This document shows positions 43,307 to 54,300 of a stretch of DNA of 64,000 nt, one piece after another (within the stretch, counting starts at the first letter, position 1; each line of letters starts with the position of its first letter). The DNA comes from Ignavibacteria bacterium (GTDB taxonomy: Bacteria > Bacteroidota > Ignavibacteria > Kapaibacteriales > UBA2268): the NCBI GenBank assembly GCA_012518115.1, contig JAAYTD010000074.1, positions 1-64,000 of the forward strand. Direction: 5' to 3'. Position numbers and translations under genes: made by a program. Under the pieces are notes generated by a model. It searched no databases and was not told where the DNA came from. It worked only from the letters and a program-made list of their open reading frames with translations.

Positions 43307-44665
43307 ATGAATTATTGCATAATAGGCGCAGCGCGTAGTGGTTTTGCGGCGGCAAAGTTAGCTAGTCGTTTAGGACATAATGTTTTTTTGACGGAAGCAG
43401 CACCGAAAGAAAAATTTGCAGATATTATTCCTGAACTAAAAAAAATAAATTGCAGATATGAATTTGGGGGAAATTCTTTTTCAGCACTTAATAATTGTGA
43501 TAGTGTTATCATTTCTCCAGGTGTTCCACCCGGAGCTCCAATCCTACAAAAAGCAAGAGCTCTTAATTTGCCTATTATCAGCGAATTAGAGTTTGCAGCT
43601 AGCTATATTGAAAATCCGATTGCAGCAATCACTGGAACTAATGGAAAGACAACCACCTGCTCATTACTTCATTTTATATTGCAACAAAGTGGTAAAAAAA
43701 GTATTTTAGCTGGTAACGTAGGCTTTCCTTTATCGGATTATGTAGGAAACATTACTCCAGACACTTATATTGTACTTGAAGTAAGTAGCTATCAATTAGA
43801 ATTTATTGATAAATTTCGTCCCGATATCGCTGTTATTCTTAATATAACGCCTGACCATATTAGCTATCACGGCAGTATGGAAAATTATATTAATGCGAAG
43901 TTTAAAATATCAAAAAATCAAACAGCAGCAGATTTTTTGATAACAAATGCAGATGATTTAGAACTCACTTCACACAAAGATATTTATGAGAAAATAAAAT
44001 CAAAAAAGCTTCATTTTTCATCGTCGCCTATAGATTGGGGAATTTATACAGAGGGCGATAGTATGATTTATGTAGAGCAGCAAAAAAAAGAGGAAATAAT
44101 GAAATTAGGAAATTTAGCTTTACCCGGAGCTCATAACCGCTATAATTCTATGGCGGCAGCTGTTGTAGCAAAAGTCTGGCAGCTAAGAAACGAAAATATT
44201 CGCGATAGCCTTATGCAGTTCCAAGGTGTTGAACACAGATTAGAGTTCGTTACCTCAATCAACGGTGTTGATTATATAAACGACTCAAAAGCAACAAACA
44301 TTAATGCTACGTGGTTTGCTTTGGATAGTTATTCACGTCCAATTATATGGATTGCAGGCGGATTAGGCGACAACAATGACTATTCGCTTTTAGATAGCTT
44401 AGTTGAAAAAAATGTAGAAGCTATTATAACTATAGGAAAAGAAGAAGATGCTATTTTTGAACATTACTATAGCAAGAAAAAATGCTATAAAGCGGGAATA
44501 TTAGAACGAGCAATAGAAATTGCAATAGATATAGCTAAGGCAGGTGAAATTGTATTATTTACTCCTGCTTGTAAATCTTTTGACCAATTCTTAAATTTTG
44601 AACATCGTGGTGAAACTTTCAAAAAAATAGTATTAGAAGCATCTTTTTCTAAAAAACTACATTAA
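43307..44665 (+). CDS. murD: UDP-N-acetylmuramoylalanine-D-glutamate ligase
   Basis: 452 residues. N-terminal Rossmann domain (YCIIGAARSGFAAAKLA), central ATP-binding domain with P-loop AITGTNGKTTTCSLL (about 107-120), EVSSYQLEF and NITPDHISYHGSMENY, then the C-terminal ligase domain with HRLEFVTSINGVDYINDSKATN and FTPACKSFDQF. It adds D-glutamate to UDP-MurNAc-L-Ala. A GTG at 43304 is in frame immediately before ATG 43307; the ATG is preferred. It stands outside a mur/fts division cluster, which is unusual for murD. Confidence 0.96.
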   Translation: MNYCIIGAARSGFAAAKLASRLGHNVFLTEAAPKEKFADIIPELKKINCRYEFGGNSFSALNNCDSVIISPGVPPGAPILQKARALNLPIISELEFAASYIENPIAAITGTNGKTTTCSLLHFILQQSGKKSILAGNVGFPLSDYVGNITPDTYIVLEVSSYQLEFIDKFRPDIAVILNITPDHISYHGSMENYINAKFKISKNQTAADFLITNADDLELTSHKDIYEKIKSKKLHFSSSPIDWGIYTEGDSMIYVEQQKKEEIMKLGNLALPGAHNRYNSMAAAVVAKVWQLRNENIRDSLMQFQGVEHRLEFVTSINGVDYINDSKATNINATWFALDSYSRPIIWIAGGLGDNNDYSLLDSLVEKNVEAIITIGKEEDAIFEHYYSKKKCYKAGILERAIEIAIDIAKAGEIVLFTPACKSFDQFLNFEHRGETFKKIVLEASFSKKLH

Positions 44666-44698
44666 TATATCAATTGGAATAATTCAATCTAATTTATT

Positions 44699-46072
44699 AT
44701 GAAAGTCTTAAAATTTGGTGGTTCTTCTATTGCTAACGGCAATAGAATGTTGAATATAGCCGAAATTCTAAAGAAAAGACAAGATGAACAAATAGTACTT
44801 GTGCTTTCAGCTTGTCAAAATGTAACTAATCTGTTAGAAAATGCAGCTAGTTATGTTCAGCATCAGAATTTAAATGCAGCTTTAATTATAGTTGAAAAAA
44901 TAAAACAACTTCATTTGCAGATTGCAGATGAAAACATTGTAAATTCTTCTATTCTTAAACAAACCAAATCTACCATAAATAACTTATGTAATGAATTAGG
45001 CGAATTAATGCAAGGCATATCTTTTTTGAACGAATTAACGCCACAAGCTATGGCTAAGGTTTACTCTTTTGGTGAAATTCTTTCCTCTCGCCTGTTTTAT
45101 GCTATTTCTTTAGAAATGAAGTTAAATGGAACGTGGTTTGATGTTCGCGAAGTAATGATAAGTGATTCAACATTTTTATCGGCTTATCCTATAGAAGAAA
45201 AAATAAAAGAACGTGCAAATATAATTTTAAATAAATTCAAAGACTATAACCTCATTATAACTCAAGGATTTATCGCTTCTGATTTGCTGGGACGAACTAC
45301 TGTTTTAGGACGTGGTGGCTCTGATTTTTCAGCTTCACTTTTAGGCGCTAGTTTGAACGCAGAAAGTATTGAAATTTGGTCTGACGTAAACGGAGTTTTG
45401 TCTGCTGATCCTCATATAGTGCCAAACGCAATATCTATTCCAAAAATGGAATATTCCGAAATAAAAGATCTTTCTTTCTGGGGAGCTAAAGTATTGCATC
45501 ATAAAACTATTTTACCAGCAATAAACAATAATATACCTGTTAAGATACTTAATTCATTAGAACCTACAGCCATAGGAACTACAATAATAAAAAATATCGA
45601 CAGTGATAATAAGCCTGAAGTACATTCGCTTGTAGCTAAAAAAAATTGCGTTTTATTACATTTTGAATTTGAAATTGCATTAAGACATAAAATTCCTGAA
45701 GATTTTTCCAATTTAATTAACTATCTCCTGTCTAAAGATGTTAATATTCTAAATATAATTTGTACTAATTCAACTCTTCAAATGATTGTAGAAAATGTCA
45801 ATGCCAATTTAACAAAGTACTTGGAAAAATATAATTACACCCAACAAGATAATTTAACAGCTATTTGCATAGTCGGACATAATTTAAATTGTAATAATGT
45901 TTTTTATAGCGAAATTTTTTCAAAAATTATTGAAGATAAAACTATTAAAGATGATGAGTGGAAGTATGTTTGGCAATATTCGGAAAACACTTTGCTCTTT
46001 CTCACAAGTTCAAAAAATATAGACGAGCACTTAAAAAATATACATAACGCATTAATTGTAAACCAGAATTAA
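44699..46072 (+). CDS. lysC: Aspartate kinase
   Basis: 457 residues. Kinase domain with MKVLKFGGSSIANG, FSFGEILSSRLF, VLGRGGSDFSASLLGASL and EIWSDVNGVLSADP; GAKVLHHKTILPAINNNIPV follows. C-terminal ACT region (about 305-457) is diverged but of the right size for feedback binding of lysine or threonine. The length fits monofunctional AK III; no homoserine dehydrogenase domain is attached. It phosphorylates aspartate at the head of lysine/threonine/methionine and diaminopimelate synthesis, so it also feeds peptidoglycan next to murD. Gap to murD is 33 bp. Confidence 0.93.
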   Translation: MKVLKFGGSSIANGNRMLNIAEILKKRQDEQIVLVLSACQNVTNLLENAASYVQHQNLNAALIIVEKIKQLHLQIADENIVNSSILKQTKSTINNLCNELGELMQGISFLNELTPQAMAKVYSFGEILSSRLFYAISLEMKLNGTWFDVREVMISDSTFLSAYPIEEKIKERANIILNKFKDYNLIITQGFIASDLLGRTTVLGRGGSDFSASLLGASLNAESIEIWSDVNGVLSADPHIVPNAISIPKMEYSEIKDLSFWGAKVLHHKTILPAINNNIPVKILNSLEPTAIGTTIIKNIDSDNKPEVHSLVAKKNCVLLHFEFEIALRHKIPEDFSNLINYLLSKDVNILNIICTNSTLQMIVENVNANLTKYLEKYNYTQQDNLTAICIVGHNLNCNNVFYSEIFSKIIEDKTIKDDEWKYVWQYSENTLLFLTSSKNIDEHLKNIHNALIVNQN

Positions 46073-46108
46073 ATTGTTCTATTTTTGAAGATGATATAAG
46101 ACCGTGAT

Positions 46109-47392
46109 ATGAAATTATTTAGTTTTTTTTATAATGTAGTTTTTGTACCATTTTTTATTATCTTCAATAGAATTTTATCCCCTTTCATACCTAAATTAAA
46201 AGAACGCAATAGAGATCTTTTAAGTTCGCTAAATGCTTTAGATAAATTAAATAGAAGAAAAAAAACTATTTGGTTCCACTCCTCCTCTATGGGTGAATTT
46301 GAACAAGCAAAACCTATTATAGAACGAATAAAATCTTCTAATCCAGAAGTCCAAATTTTATGTACTTTTTTTTCACCTTCAGGCTTTCGCACTCAAAAAA
46401 ACTATGAATTTGCAGACGCAATTTCTTATCTTCCTTTTGACTCTCGCAAAAATGTAAGAAATTTCATAGAGAAAGCTCAACCTGATATAGCTATTTTCGT
46501 TAGATACGAGATTTGGTTTAACTATTTAAGTTTATTAAGTGCTAAAAATATCAAAACAATTCTTATAAATGCAACTTTTCCTTCTGCTATCAGAAAATTT
46601 TCTTTTTTAGGAAAAATATATCGTTTTATGTTCAATTTATTTGATGAAATTTACACTATATCGGAAGAACATTTTCTTTTATTTTCTTCTTTAGATATTT
46701 CTGCGAAGCTATTTAGAAGTCATGACACACGTTTTGAACGTATTTTTAATAAAGTTTCAGAGTATAAATCATCTCCTATTTTTCCTAAATCTTGTTTCTT
46801 ATCGGACACGGTACTTGTAGCAGGTAGCACTTGGACTGAAGATGAGATAATTCTTGTTAAGTCATTTAATTCTATTGATGCACCTTTAACTTTAATTATT
46901 GTTCCGCATGAGCCGACACCTAGTCATATTTCACAATTACGGAAGAAACTTCCGCATTCTTATTTACTTTCAGATTTATTATCTAGACTAGCGTCAGGTG
47001 AAGAGATTAAAATTTCTAAAGGGGTTATTGTTGTAGATAGCATCGGCTATTTATTAAAATTATATGCTAATGCTGACATTGCATATATAGGCGGTAGTTT
47101 CGGTGCAGGTGTTCATAGTTTAGCAGAGCCAGCGGGCTATGGCATTCCTCTTATCACGGGCAAAAACTGTATGAATTCGCCTGATACTCCCAGTTTACTT
47201 TCTTCAGGAGCTCTACATACTATATGCGATGCTTCTGAGCTTACTCTTTGTTTAGAAAGGTTAATATCGGATCAGTCTTTTAGAGAATTATCAGGTAAGT
47301 CGTCTGCCTTATACATACAGAATAATTTAGGTGCAACAGATCAAATTTTAACTATGCTTTATAAGCATTTAGATTTAGTTATACCAAATTGA
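46109..47392 (+). CDS. waaA: 3-deoxy-D-manno-octulosonic acid (KDO) transferase
   Basis: 427 residues, GT30 family. N-terminal membrane anchor helix (about 1-22), then IWFHSSSMGEFEQAKPII with catalytic Glu63, ILCTFFSPSGF, PDIAIFVRYEIWFNYL and the C-terminal VVDSIGYLLKLYANADIAYIGGSF, AEPAGYGIPLITGK. It transfers KDO from CMP-KDO to lipid A at the inner membrane. The gene is 36 bp after the aspartokinase gene, so murD-lysC-waaA likely form one unit; the inverted repeat mosaic follows it. Confidence 0.96.
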   Translation: MKLFSFFYNVVFVPFFIIFNRILSPFIPKLKERNRDLLSSLNALDKLNRRKKTIWFHSSSMGEFEQAKPIIERIKSSNPEVQILCTFFSPSGFRTQKNYEFADAISYLPFDSRKNVRNFIEKAQPDIAIFVRYEIWFNYLSLLSAKNIKTILINATFPSAIRKFSFLGKIYRFMFNLFDEIYTISEEHFLLFSSLDISAKLFRSHDTRFERIFNKVSEYKSSPIFPKSCFLSDTVLVAGSTWTEDEIILVKSFNSIDAPLTLIIVPHEPTPSHISQLRKKLPHSYLLSDLLSRLASGEEIKISKGVIVVDSIGYLLKLYANADIAYIGGSFGAGVHSLAEPAGYGIPLITGKNCMNSPDTPSLLSSGALHTICDASELTLCLERLISDQSFRELSGKSSALYIQNNLGATDQILTMLYKHLDLVIPN

Positions 47393-47400
47393 ACAATATA

Positions 47401-47745
47401 AATTTCTCCTTCATTTTTGAAGAGGTGCAAACGAAGTTTGACGGGTAGTTATTTGGAGACGGAAGACAGAAGTTGGAATACGGAAATAATGAACAATGAA
47501 TAATGATTGTTTAACCGCGAAGAACATAAAGATTTACGCAAAGAACGTAAAGAAGACGGAAGATTTTCCACTCTTCGCTAGGAGCAAATTCCCCTTCGGA
47601 ACGAAGGGGTGGCAAGCGAAGCTTGACGGGGTAGTCCCATACCTCCCCCGCTGACGCGGGTACTCCTCTCAAGAGGAGAATGCCACACCTCCCCTGCTAC
47701 GCAGGTACTCCTCTCAAGAGGAGAATTTGACCACTATATTTTGGA
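47401..47745 (-). repeat. Right repeat mosaic, inverted relative to 42584-42936
   Basis: Fills the 361-bp gap between waaA and the convergent lipoprotein gene. Contains GACGGGTAGTTATTTGGAGA (47440-), a palindromic AATAATGAACAATGAATAAT stretch (47485-), TTAACCGCGAAGAACATAAA (47511-), AATTCCCCTTCGGAACGAAG (47587-), and a near-tandem pair of about 45 bp at 47639-47682 and 47684-47729, each with CTCCTCTCAAGAGGAG. It ends ACTATATTTTGGA at 47733-47745, the exact reverse complement of 42584-42596. No coding capacity seen. Confidence 0.85.
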
Positions 47746-47753
47746 TAATAATA

Positions 47754-48257
47754 TTAATACGTAGATTCATCAACCCATTTTATCAATTTCCATACTTCTG
47801 CGGTATCTTTTCTAGCTAGCATAAAGTTTGCTTTGCCATAAAGTCTGACTATGTCCGAAGGACTGAATGTTATAGATAAATTAAAACCTCGCACAATATT
47901 TACCTGCAAACTATCACCATTTTGATAAAGAATATCATTCCATACTAAATCTAAACTTTTAGCCGCTATAAACAGTCTATATGTTGTAAATAGGTCTTCT
48001 GTTCGTGTCCAGCTAGCATCAAATCCTGCATCATAATTTCTATAGTAGAAAACAAATTTTTCGTCAAGAAGCTTTCTATATGTTATCGTATCTTTGAAAT
48101 TGTACGCATATTGAAAATTTTTAAAAAATCCATCTATAGTTTTTTGATCGCCAAATATATTCCCCACATTTTCATCTAAGCATATAGCAGGTGAAAACGG
48201 ATTTATGCAAGCGGTCATCATTATTAAAAAAAAAGCAGCTATAATAATTTGTTTCAT
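47754..48257 (-). CDS. Small lipoprotein of unknown function
   Basis: About 167 residues from ATG 48257 (MKQIIIAAFFLIM), with lipobox MTAC near residue 17. The frame is open to 48281, but that would lie in the terminator hairpin of the upstream giant gene, so the shorter start is chosen. The rest (FFKNFQYAYNFKDTITYRKLLDEKF, WKLIKWVDES) suggests a compact alpha/beta NTF2-like fold with the opening 'helix then one long curved sheet', but this is weak. No family was recognised. It lies downstream of the T9SS beta-helix protein. Confidence 0.65.
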   Translation of the reverse strand: MKQIIIAAFFLIMMTACINPFSPAICLDENVGNIFGDQKTIDGFFKNFQYAYNFKDTITYRKLLDEKFVFYYRNYDAGFDASWTRTEDLFTTYRLFIAAKSLDLVWNDILYQNGDSLQVNIVRGFNLSITFSPSDIVRLYGKANFMLARKDTAEVWKLIKWVDESTY

Positions 48258-48269
48258 ATTTTTAATTAC

Positions 48270-48313
48270 AAAAAACCTCATCTTTTATTTTTCCAAATAC
48301 TTAGATGAGGTTT
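48270..48313 (-). terminator. Terminator of the 2,127-residue T9SS protein gene
   Basis: AAACCTCATCT at 48273-48283 pairs with AGATGAGGTTT at 48303-48313 (11 bp); A residues at 48271-48275 give a T-run on the minus strand. Confidence 0.8.
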
Positions 48314-48338
48314 CTTGTTTAATCGTTATGTTTTATAA

Positions 48339-51300
48339 TTAATTCACAACATTAAGTTTTCGCATAGTAACTTTGCCGTCTATATTTATTAGTACAGTAT
48401 AAGTTCCTGACGATAGTTTGTTAACATTCAGAGTAATTACATTGCTACCTGATGTTAATTCGTACACATTACTTGCCACAGTATATCCGCTTATATCACA
48501 GATTTGTACTTTAACACTAGCTTCAGTCGGCAAGTTGATATTAAGTCTAGTTTCGTTGTTTGCAGGATTTGGTGTCATTTCACCAATACTTAATTCCATA
48601 GATCCAATAGTTACTTCTCTAGTATCACTATAGCTATAGCTACCGTCAGCATCTACTATTTTCAATCTATAAGAATAAGTATTTCCTAATACAACTCTAT
48701 TATCTTGTGCGGTATATGACAAGTCAACTATACTGTTTCCTTTTGCCTTAACTTCTCCGATTTTCACATATTCTGTATCATAATTTGTGTTCAACAGAGC
48801 TCTTTCTATTTCAAAGCGTTCTGTGTTAATTTCACTTGCAGTATTCCAATTAAGTTCAACTTTATTGTTATATGCAATAGCTTCAAAACCATATAGATTA
48901 ACAGGCACAATATCACCGTTATTATAGCGGATAAAGTCATTTACCGAACGTAAGATTTTAGAAGCATCTTCGTAATGTCTCCAGTCAAATCCTAATAGAA
49001 CAACATTTTCTGTCATATTGGAGCTAGCTATTGACATTATTTTGTTTTCATTTCTTATGTTTACCATAGATTGCTCTGCTTTTATAGTATCATATACATG
49101 TCCTATTACAGAGAAACCTTTAATATGTTCATCTTGCCTATATATTATTCCAAAAGGCTCAGCATCTCTACGAGTCTTATTTTCCCAACCAGTACTTACA
49201 ATTTTATTTGTTTCATTCCTTCCTAACGCTAATCCTGATACAGAATAATCATTATAGCTTAATTTAGTTTGCACCCAAATTGAATCCTTGTATACTGGTA
49301 GGGAAGCTGGATCTTTTATTTTGTCAATTCTATATAGCGGAGACATAAAGAATGTCAACTTCGCATCTTGTTCAGGTTCAACAATTACCGGACGTAAGTC
49401 AGTATGCAGACGATTTTTTATGAAATCTAGTTTTTCAGCCTGATTCAATCTCAAGAAACTTATATCTGTTTTAGCATCTGATACAAAATTTTCGCTAGCT
49501 AATACTAAATTTATTTTTCCTGTACCGCTATTAGATTTATTTTGTTTGAAGAATTTCTCTAGATCTCTAATAAAATATTTATCTCTGAAAGTACGGTCTA
49601 CGAGATCATAATGATTTGCTTTCCAAAGTACGGTATCTATATTTAACTCGTCACTTATAAACAAACTACGATATAATGTATAATCTACGTTACGATAATC
49701 CCAAGCTTTTCTATCTAATATATCTACACCATAAACTGGAATAGCTTCATTTTCTGCAGATATTGGCTCAATTCCTATTTTTTTGAAGCCTGACAACAAA
49801 CTATCTAAATTCAAACGTCCTGCAACCATATCCATATTAGTTACCATATCGTTTGGTACATACTTACCATTTTCAAAATGATTAATTAAGTTATAAGTAT
49901 TTGAAGCTGTTATCATTAAATCTATATTTGATTTTTTCACATAATATCTTACAATTTTTTCAATCCTATTATTAGATAGATCTTCATCTTCAGCAGCTTG
50001 CGCTTCTATCACAAACTTATAACGTGGTGTTACGTTGTTTTCCATCCTACTGAAATGTATAGGCACTTCATAATTTAAGTTCAAGCGTTTCAACTCCTTA
50101 TAAGTTTCCGGAATCCACTCAGTCGGAAATTCTAGCTCGAATACATCTCCAGCAGACAATGTAAATTGTTTTGTAAATGTAGCTACCAAGTTATTATTAT
50201 CTATATCTCTGAAAATAGTTTGATCTCTATTATGCAACAACTCGTTATTGTAATATTCAATATTAAAATTATTATTATGCAAATTAGCATTGAAATTATT
50301 GATAGTCGGACTTTCGCGATAGATCTTCATTGTCAATGTTCTATTCGTTAATGTCGCATCACCATTATTTCTAACTCTAATTTTAGCTGTTATTGGCTTA
50401 CTATCTATCATATGATATTCAGCGTCTTTGAATGGACCATGACTGGCTTTATAAGTAGCTGGTGCAGCAAAATTAACTAACTCTAAATCTAAAGAATAGC
50501 GTGTAGAGTTTATTTCCTCCGCTCCTATATCATATTTTTGGTCACCAATACCACGCAACTTACCGTCTATGTCATTACGGAAAGCATCTATTATGACACC
50601 ACGATTATCTAATGGTGAGTTAACAGGTACTGGATCTTGTTTAACGCGTAACTTCGGAAAACGCTCATCTGTTTTTATATAATCGTTATAGAAATCTATA
50701 CAGCTGGAATAATAATCACTTACTAACCAATTCTGCCATTGTTCTAAGCTATGATATTCACCTACATAACCTGTATCTAAAACTGTTCCTGTTGCATAAT
50801 CCGTATTTACAAATCTATAAGCATCTATAACGCTAGTAGTATCCCAATAATATACATTATAATTAATATTATTGTTTGCTTCACTAGGCGAAGCTCCTTG
50901 ATAATATATTACATTAGCCAAATTAGTTTTTTCCTTATCAAACGTTTTATCGCCTAAATGGATTGCGTTATTAACTATAGTACTGTTTCTAAGATGTTGT
51001 AAACGTAACCCCATATATTCACCATGACTATCTAAGTAGTCATCTTCTTCCAATATAATAGTATTATTAGATATGTTAAATTCTTCCATGTTATATTTCA
51101 AATCTTCAACTACATAATAAGGGAAGTCCGATTGCTTTATATTTTCTCCGTAAGGACGTGTCAAACCGACATTAATACCATAGCGATTAGTAGTATTAGA
51201 TTTAGCTTGAATTCCCCAGATGATATTATTATATATATGTGTTCTTTCAGGTCTATCCGGGAAACTTGAACCCATTATTATATCATACAATAAAGTTTGT

Positions 51301-54300
51301 TCGTAATGAATACCAGATGCACTGCCTTTTGAACGTATATTGCTGATTTCATTTCCTGTTATTTTCAAGCCAATATTGTTAAAACCACTAAATCTTTCAG
51401 GACGTTGAGCACCACCCATCAATATACCTGCACAATCTATATCAACAACTTCCCCTGTCGGTAATTTAACTATACCATGGATACCATGGATACGGTTATT
51501 TGAAATTGTACTATTCTCTTCATAGCCTACGAATATACCCGCACGACCAACATCATATATTAAGTTATTAGAATAGTTGTTGTTATAGTTGTATGCACGA
51601 CCATAGCCTCCAAAAGCACTATCTATATCAACTACAAATGAACGTAATGTATTTCCGGTTGTATTATCTATAAATTCATAATGCTTTCTATATAAATAAC
51701 CACGATTCGTTTGTGTGTTTCTTATTATAAATGTGTTAACTCGCTCTCTTTCCGAACCCAAATTATTTATTGTTTCAACAACAAAATTTAATTTTGCATC
51801 AGATTTTAATTCTGCAAGAGCAACATTATAAGTCGTATCTTTTATATCCACCAAGAAGTTTTCTTGCAAGTTTATTCCCCAACCTATAGAAGTAATACCA
51901 TAAGTAAACTTCGAAATTTCGTTATTAGATATATCTATATTATTACAATATACCGTATCAAACATATAACCATTAGATGAATAACTGAATTGATATGGCG
52001 GCGTTGTTCGCACTAAAACACCTGTTGAATATGTGTAATTATTCTCTGGAGTCGCTCCCGCCTCATAATCAGAGCCCCATATTAAAACTGCACCATTGTA
52101 TGTAGTGCCAGGCAAATTAAATTGATATGAACGCTCTTGTTTCAAACCATCTTCTATTATACAATTTTTGATGGAACAATTTGATACACTATTCAAATAA
52201 AATGGAGCTCTAAATTCAGAACCGCCTGTCTCTAAAGTGAAACGCAGCGACTTTTGTTCGCCACCATCAAAATGAATATGCCCATCAGGAACTCCCCAAT
52301 TACGTTTTTGCTGGTAAGTTGCTTCTAACACTATGGCTTCTTTAACCGAAGGAGTATCACAAGGACCTATCATAAATCCTATCCCCGCACGACTACGCAA
52401 ATTAACCGTAACAGAACCCTTCTCCTTAGAATTTTCAAAAGACGGCTTAAATGTTATAGGATTAATTTTTATTGTACCATCAGCTAAAGTATCACATACT
52501 CCTACTATACGGGAACGTAAATCTATAGCCGGTTGATAAGCTTTATATAATTCAGCAGTACGACCTTCAGACACTATATTTATTATTTCTTTTTCTGTCA
52601 AATCTAAAGTACCTTCATCATAGTACTTATCTACTAATTCAAACGTAACAGGAGCAGAAACACCAAAACGATACAAAGCACGAGTCGCTTCGCCTATAGT
52701 TTCGTAAGTCTGGTTCTTACCGATTCTATAAGTGCCTGCCAAACCTGGAATTACATTAAAATAAGTATGTTTTATTCGCCTATCAGCAGGAATTATATGA
52801 TTAGGCCAAATAATTTCAGCAGTTACTTTAAAACGACCATACGAATCAATCAACCAACCTTTAGGTGGATTATTAACAATATTATTATCCATAGACATAA
52901 TTCGCCTAGGAACAGAGTTCGCTTGAAGAACATCTACTATAAATGTATTATCAAATACTCTGTTATTGTAAACCCCCGAACCTGGATAACTTTCTCCATC
53001 TATAGTTACTCTTAAGTTTAACCCATCAGCACTCTCAAAGTCAGTAACACCATGATTGATTATCTCCATTACAGGTGTTACTATTCTACCTAAAGCATAT
53101 TGATAATCCATCTCAGGAGTTATTACAGACACTATTTCAGGTTCTAAGTTCAATGCTGTTTTAAATAAATGACGACGTCTGCCTATTACAGGGTAGTTAT
53201 TATTTGTTTGATCTTGATCCACAATATTCGTATCAGCAAACCAAGTTTTCAACTCTATTTCATAATAACCAACTTCTGTTGGCGTAAAAGTACCCAAATG
53301 ATTTTCCGTTAAATGGAAAGTTTCTCCAGTCAATAATGGAGTAGAAAAAACATGTTTGTAAGGTTGTACCGGTGCATCCCTTATTTTTACAACATTTGAT
53401 ACAGTCTGAGTTAATTCGTCAAAATCCACTTTATAAATTGTTAATTGCGCATAAAACGAATCTATCGGATTAAAACCATTATTCATAATTGATGCTTGCA
53501 AGTCTAAGCCTACTGTCATATTTTCCATAGGGTAGACAGTTTGATAATATATAGACGGAGAAGTTATAGTAGTTGCAGCTATATCATTGTTTGCTCTTAA
53601 AAAGAAAGTTCTCTCAGCATTGAAAGACTTGCCTTTATAAAGTGGTGATTCCGACATAGGCTCTATTCTTAATTTAGCTTTATATGTTCCTGTTATAACA
53701 GAACTCCCACGGAAATCAAGCGATTTGTTATCACCTGTCCAAACATAAGGACCTGTAGCTCGTGGAATATTTATAGTTACCATCCCTTGTGCATCAGCAT
53801 TACTTTTATCAAAAACCAAATAGTAATTCAAAGTTGCAGGATCTTGAGCTCTATAAACGATATCATTATCAAAATCATATGGACCTGTTATAGTGTAGGT
53901 AGCTTTTATCGGCGGATAATAAGCAGGTGTATTAGACATATCTACTTTAAAACCAGGTATTTCTGCTCTTGTTATACTTGGACTAGCTTGGTCATATAGT
54001 TCACCTAATTTAAACTCATGATCTGTAGAAGGATAAACATCTGCTATCTCAGGCCCCTGTTCATATACAAACCTTGTATATGGTTTATATTCATAAGCAT
54101 AAGAATAATTAGAACTTGTGTTTGCATATCCATAATACCACTGATAACGACCACTACCAGTACTAAATGTATAGAAATAATAATAACCATAACCACCTTG
54201 ATCATTAGCATAATCTACATCCCATTCGCCTATCAAACATACTTGTATATTGTCACGACCGTTATAAATAAAATCAGTCTGAAAATCCCACTCTACCCAT

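Noticed and set aside
42584-47745. Composite transposon
   Set aside because: No transposase or recombinase, no target-site duplication next to the outer ends, and the enclosed genes are ordinary core genes.
48258-48281. Longer N-terminus of the small lipoprotein
   Set aside because: It falls in the terminator of the upstream gene; ATG 48257 gives a normal lipoprotein signal.
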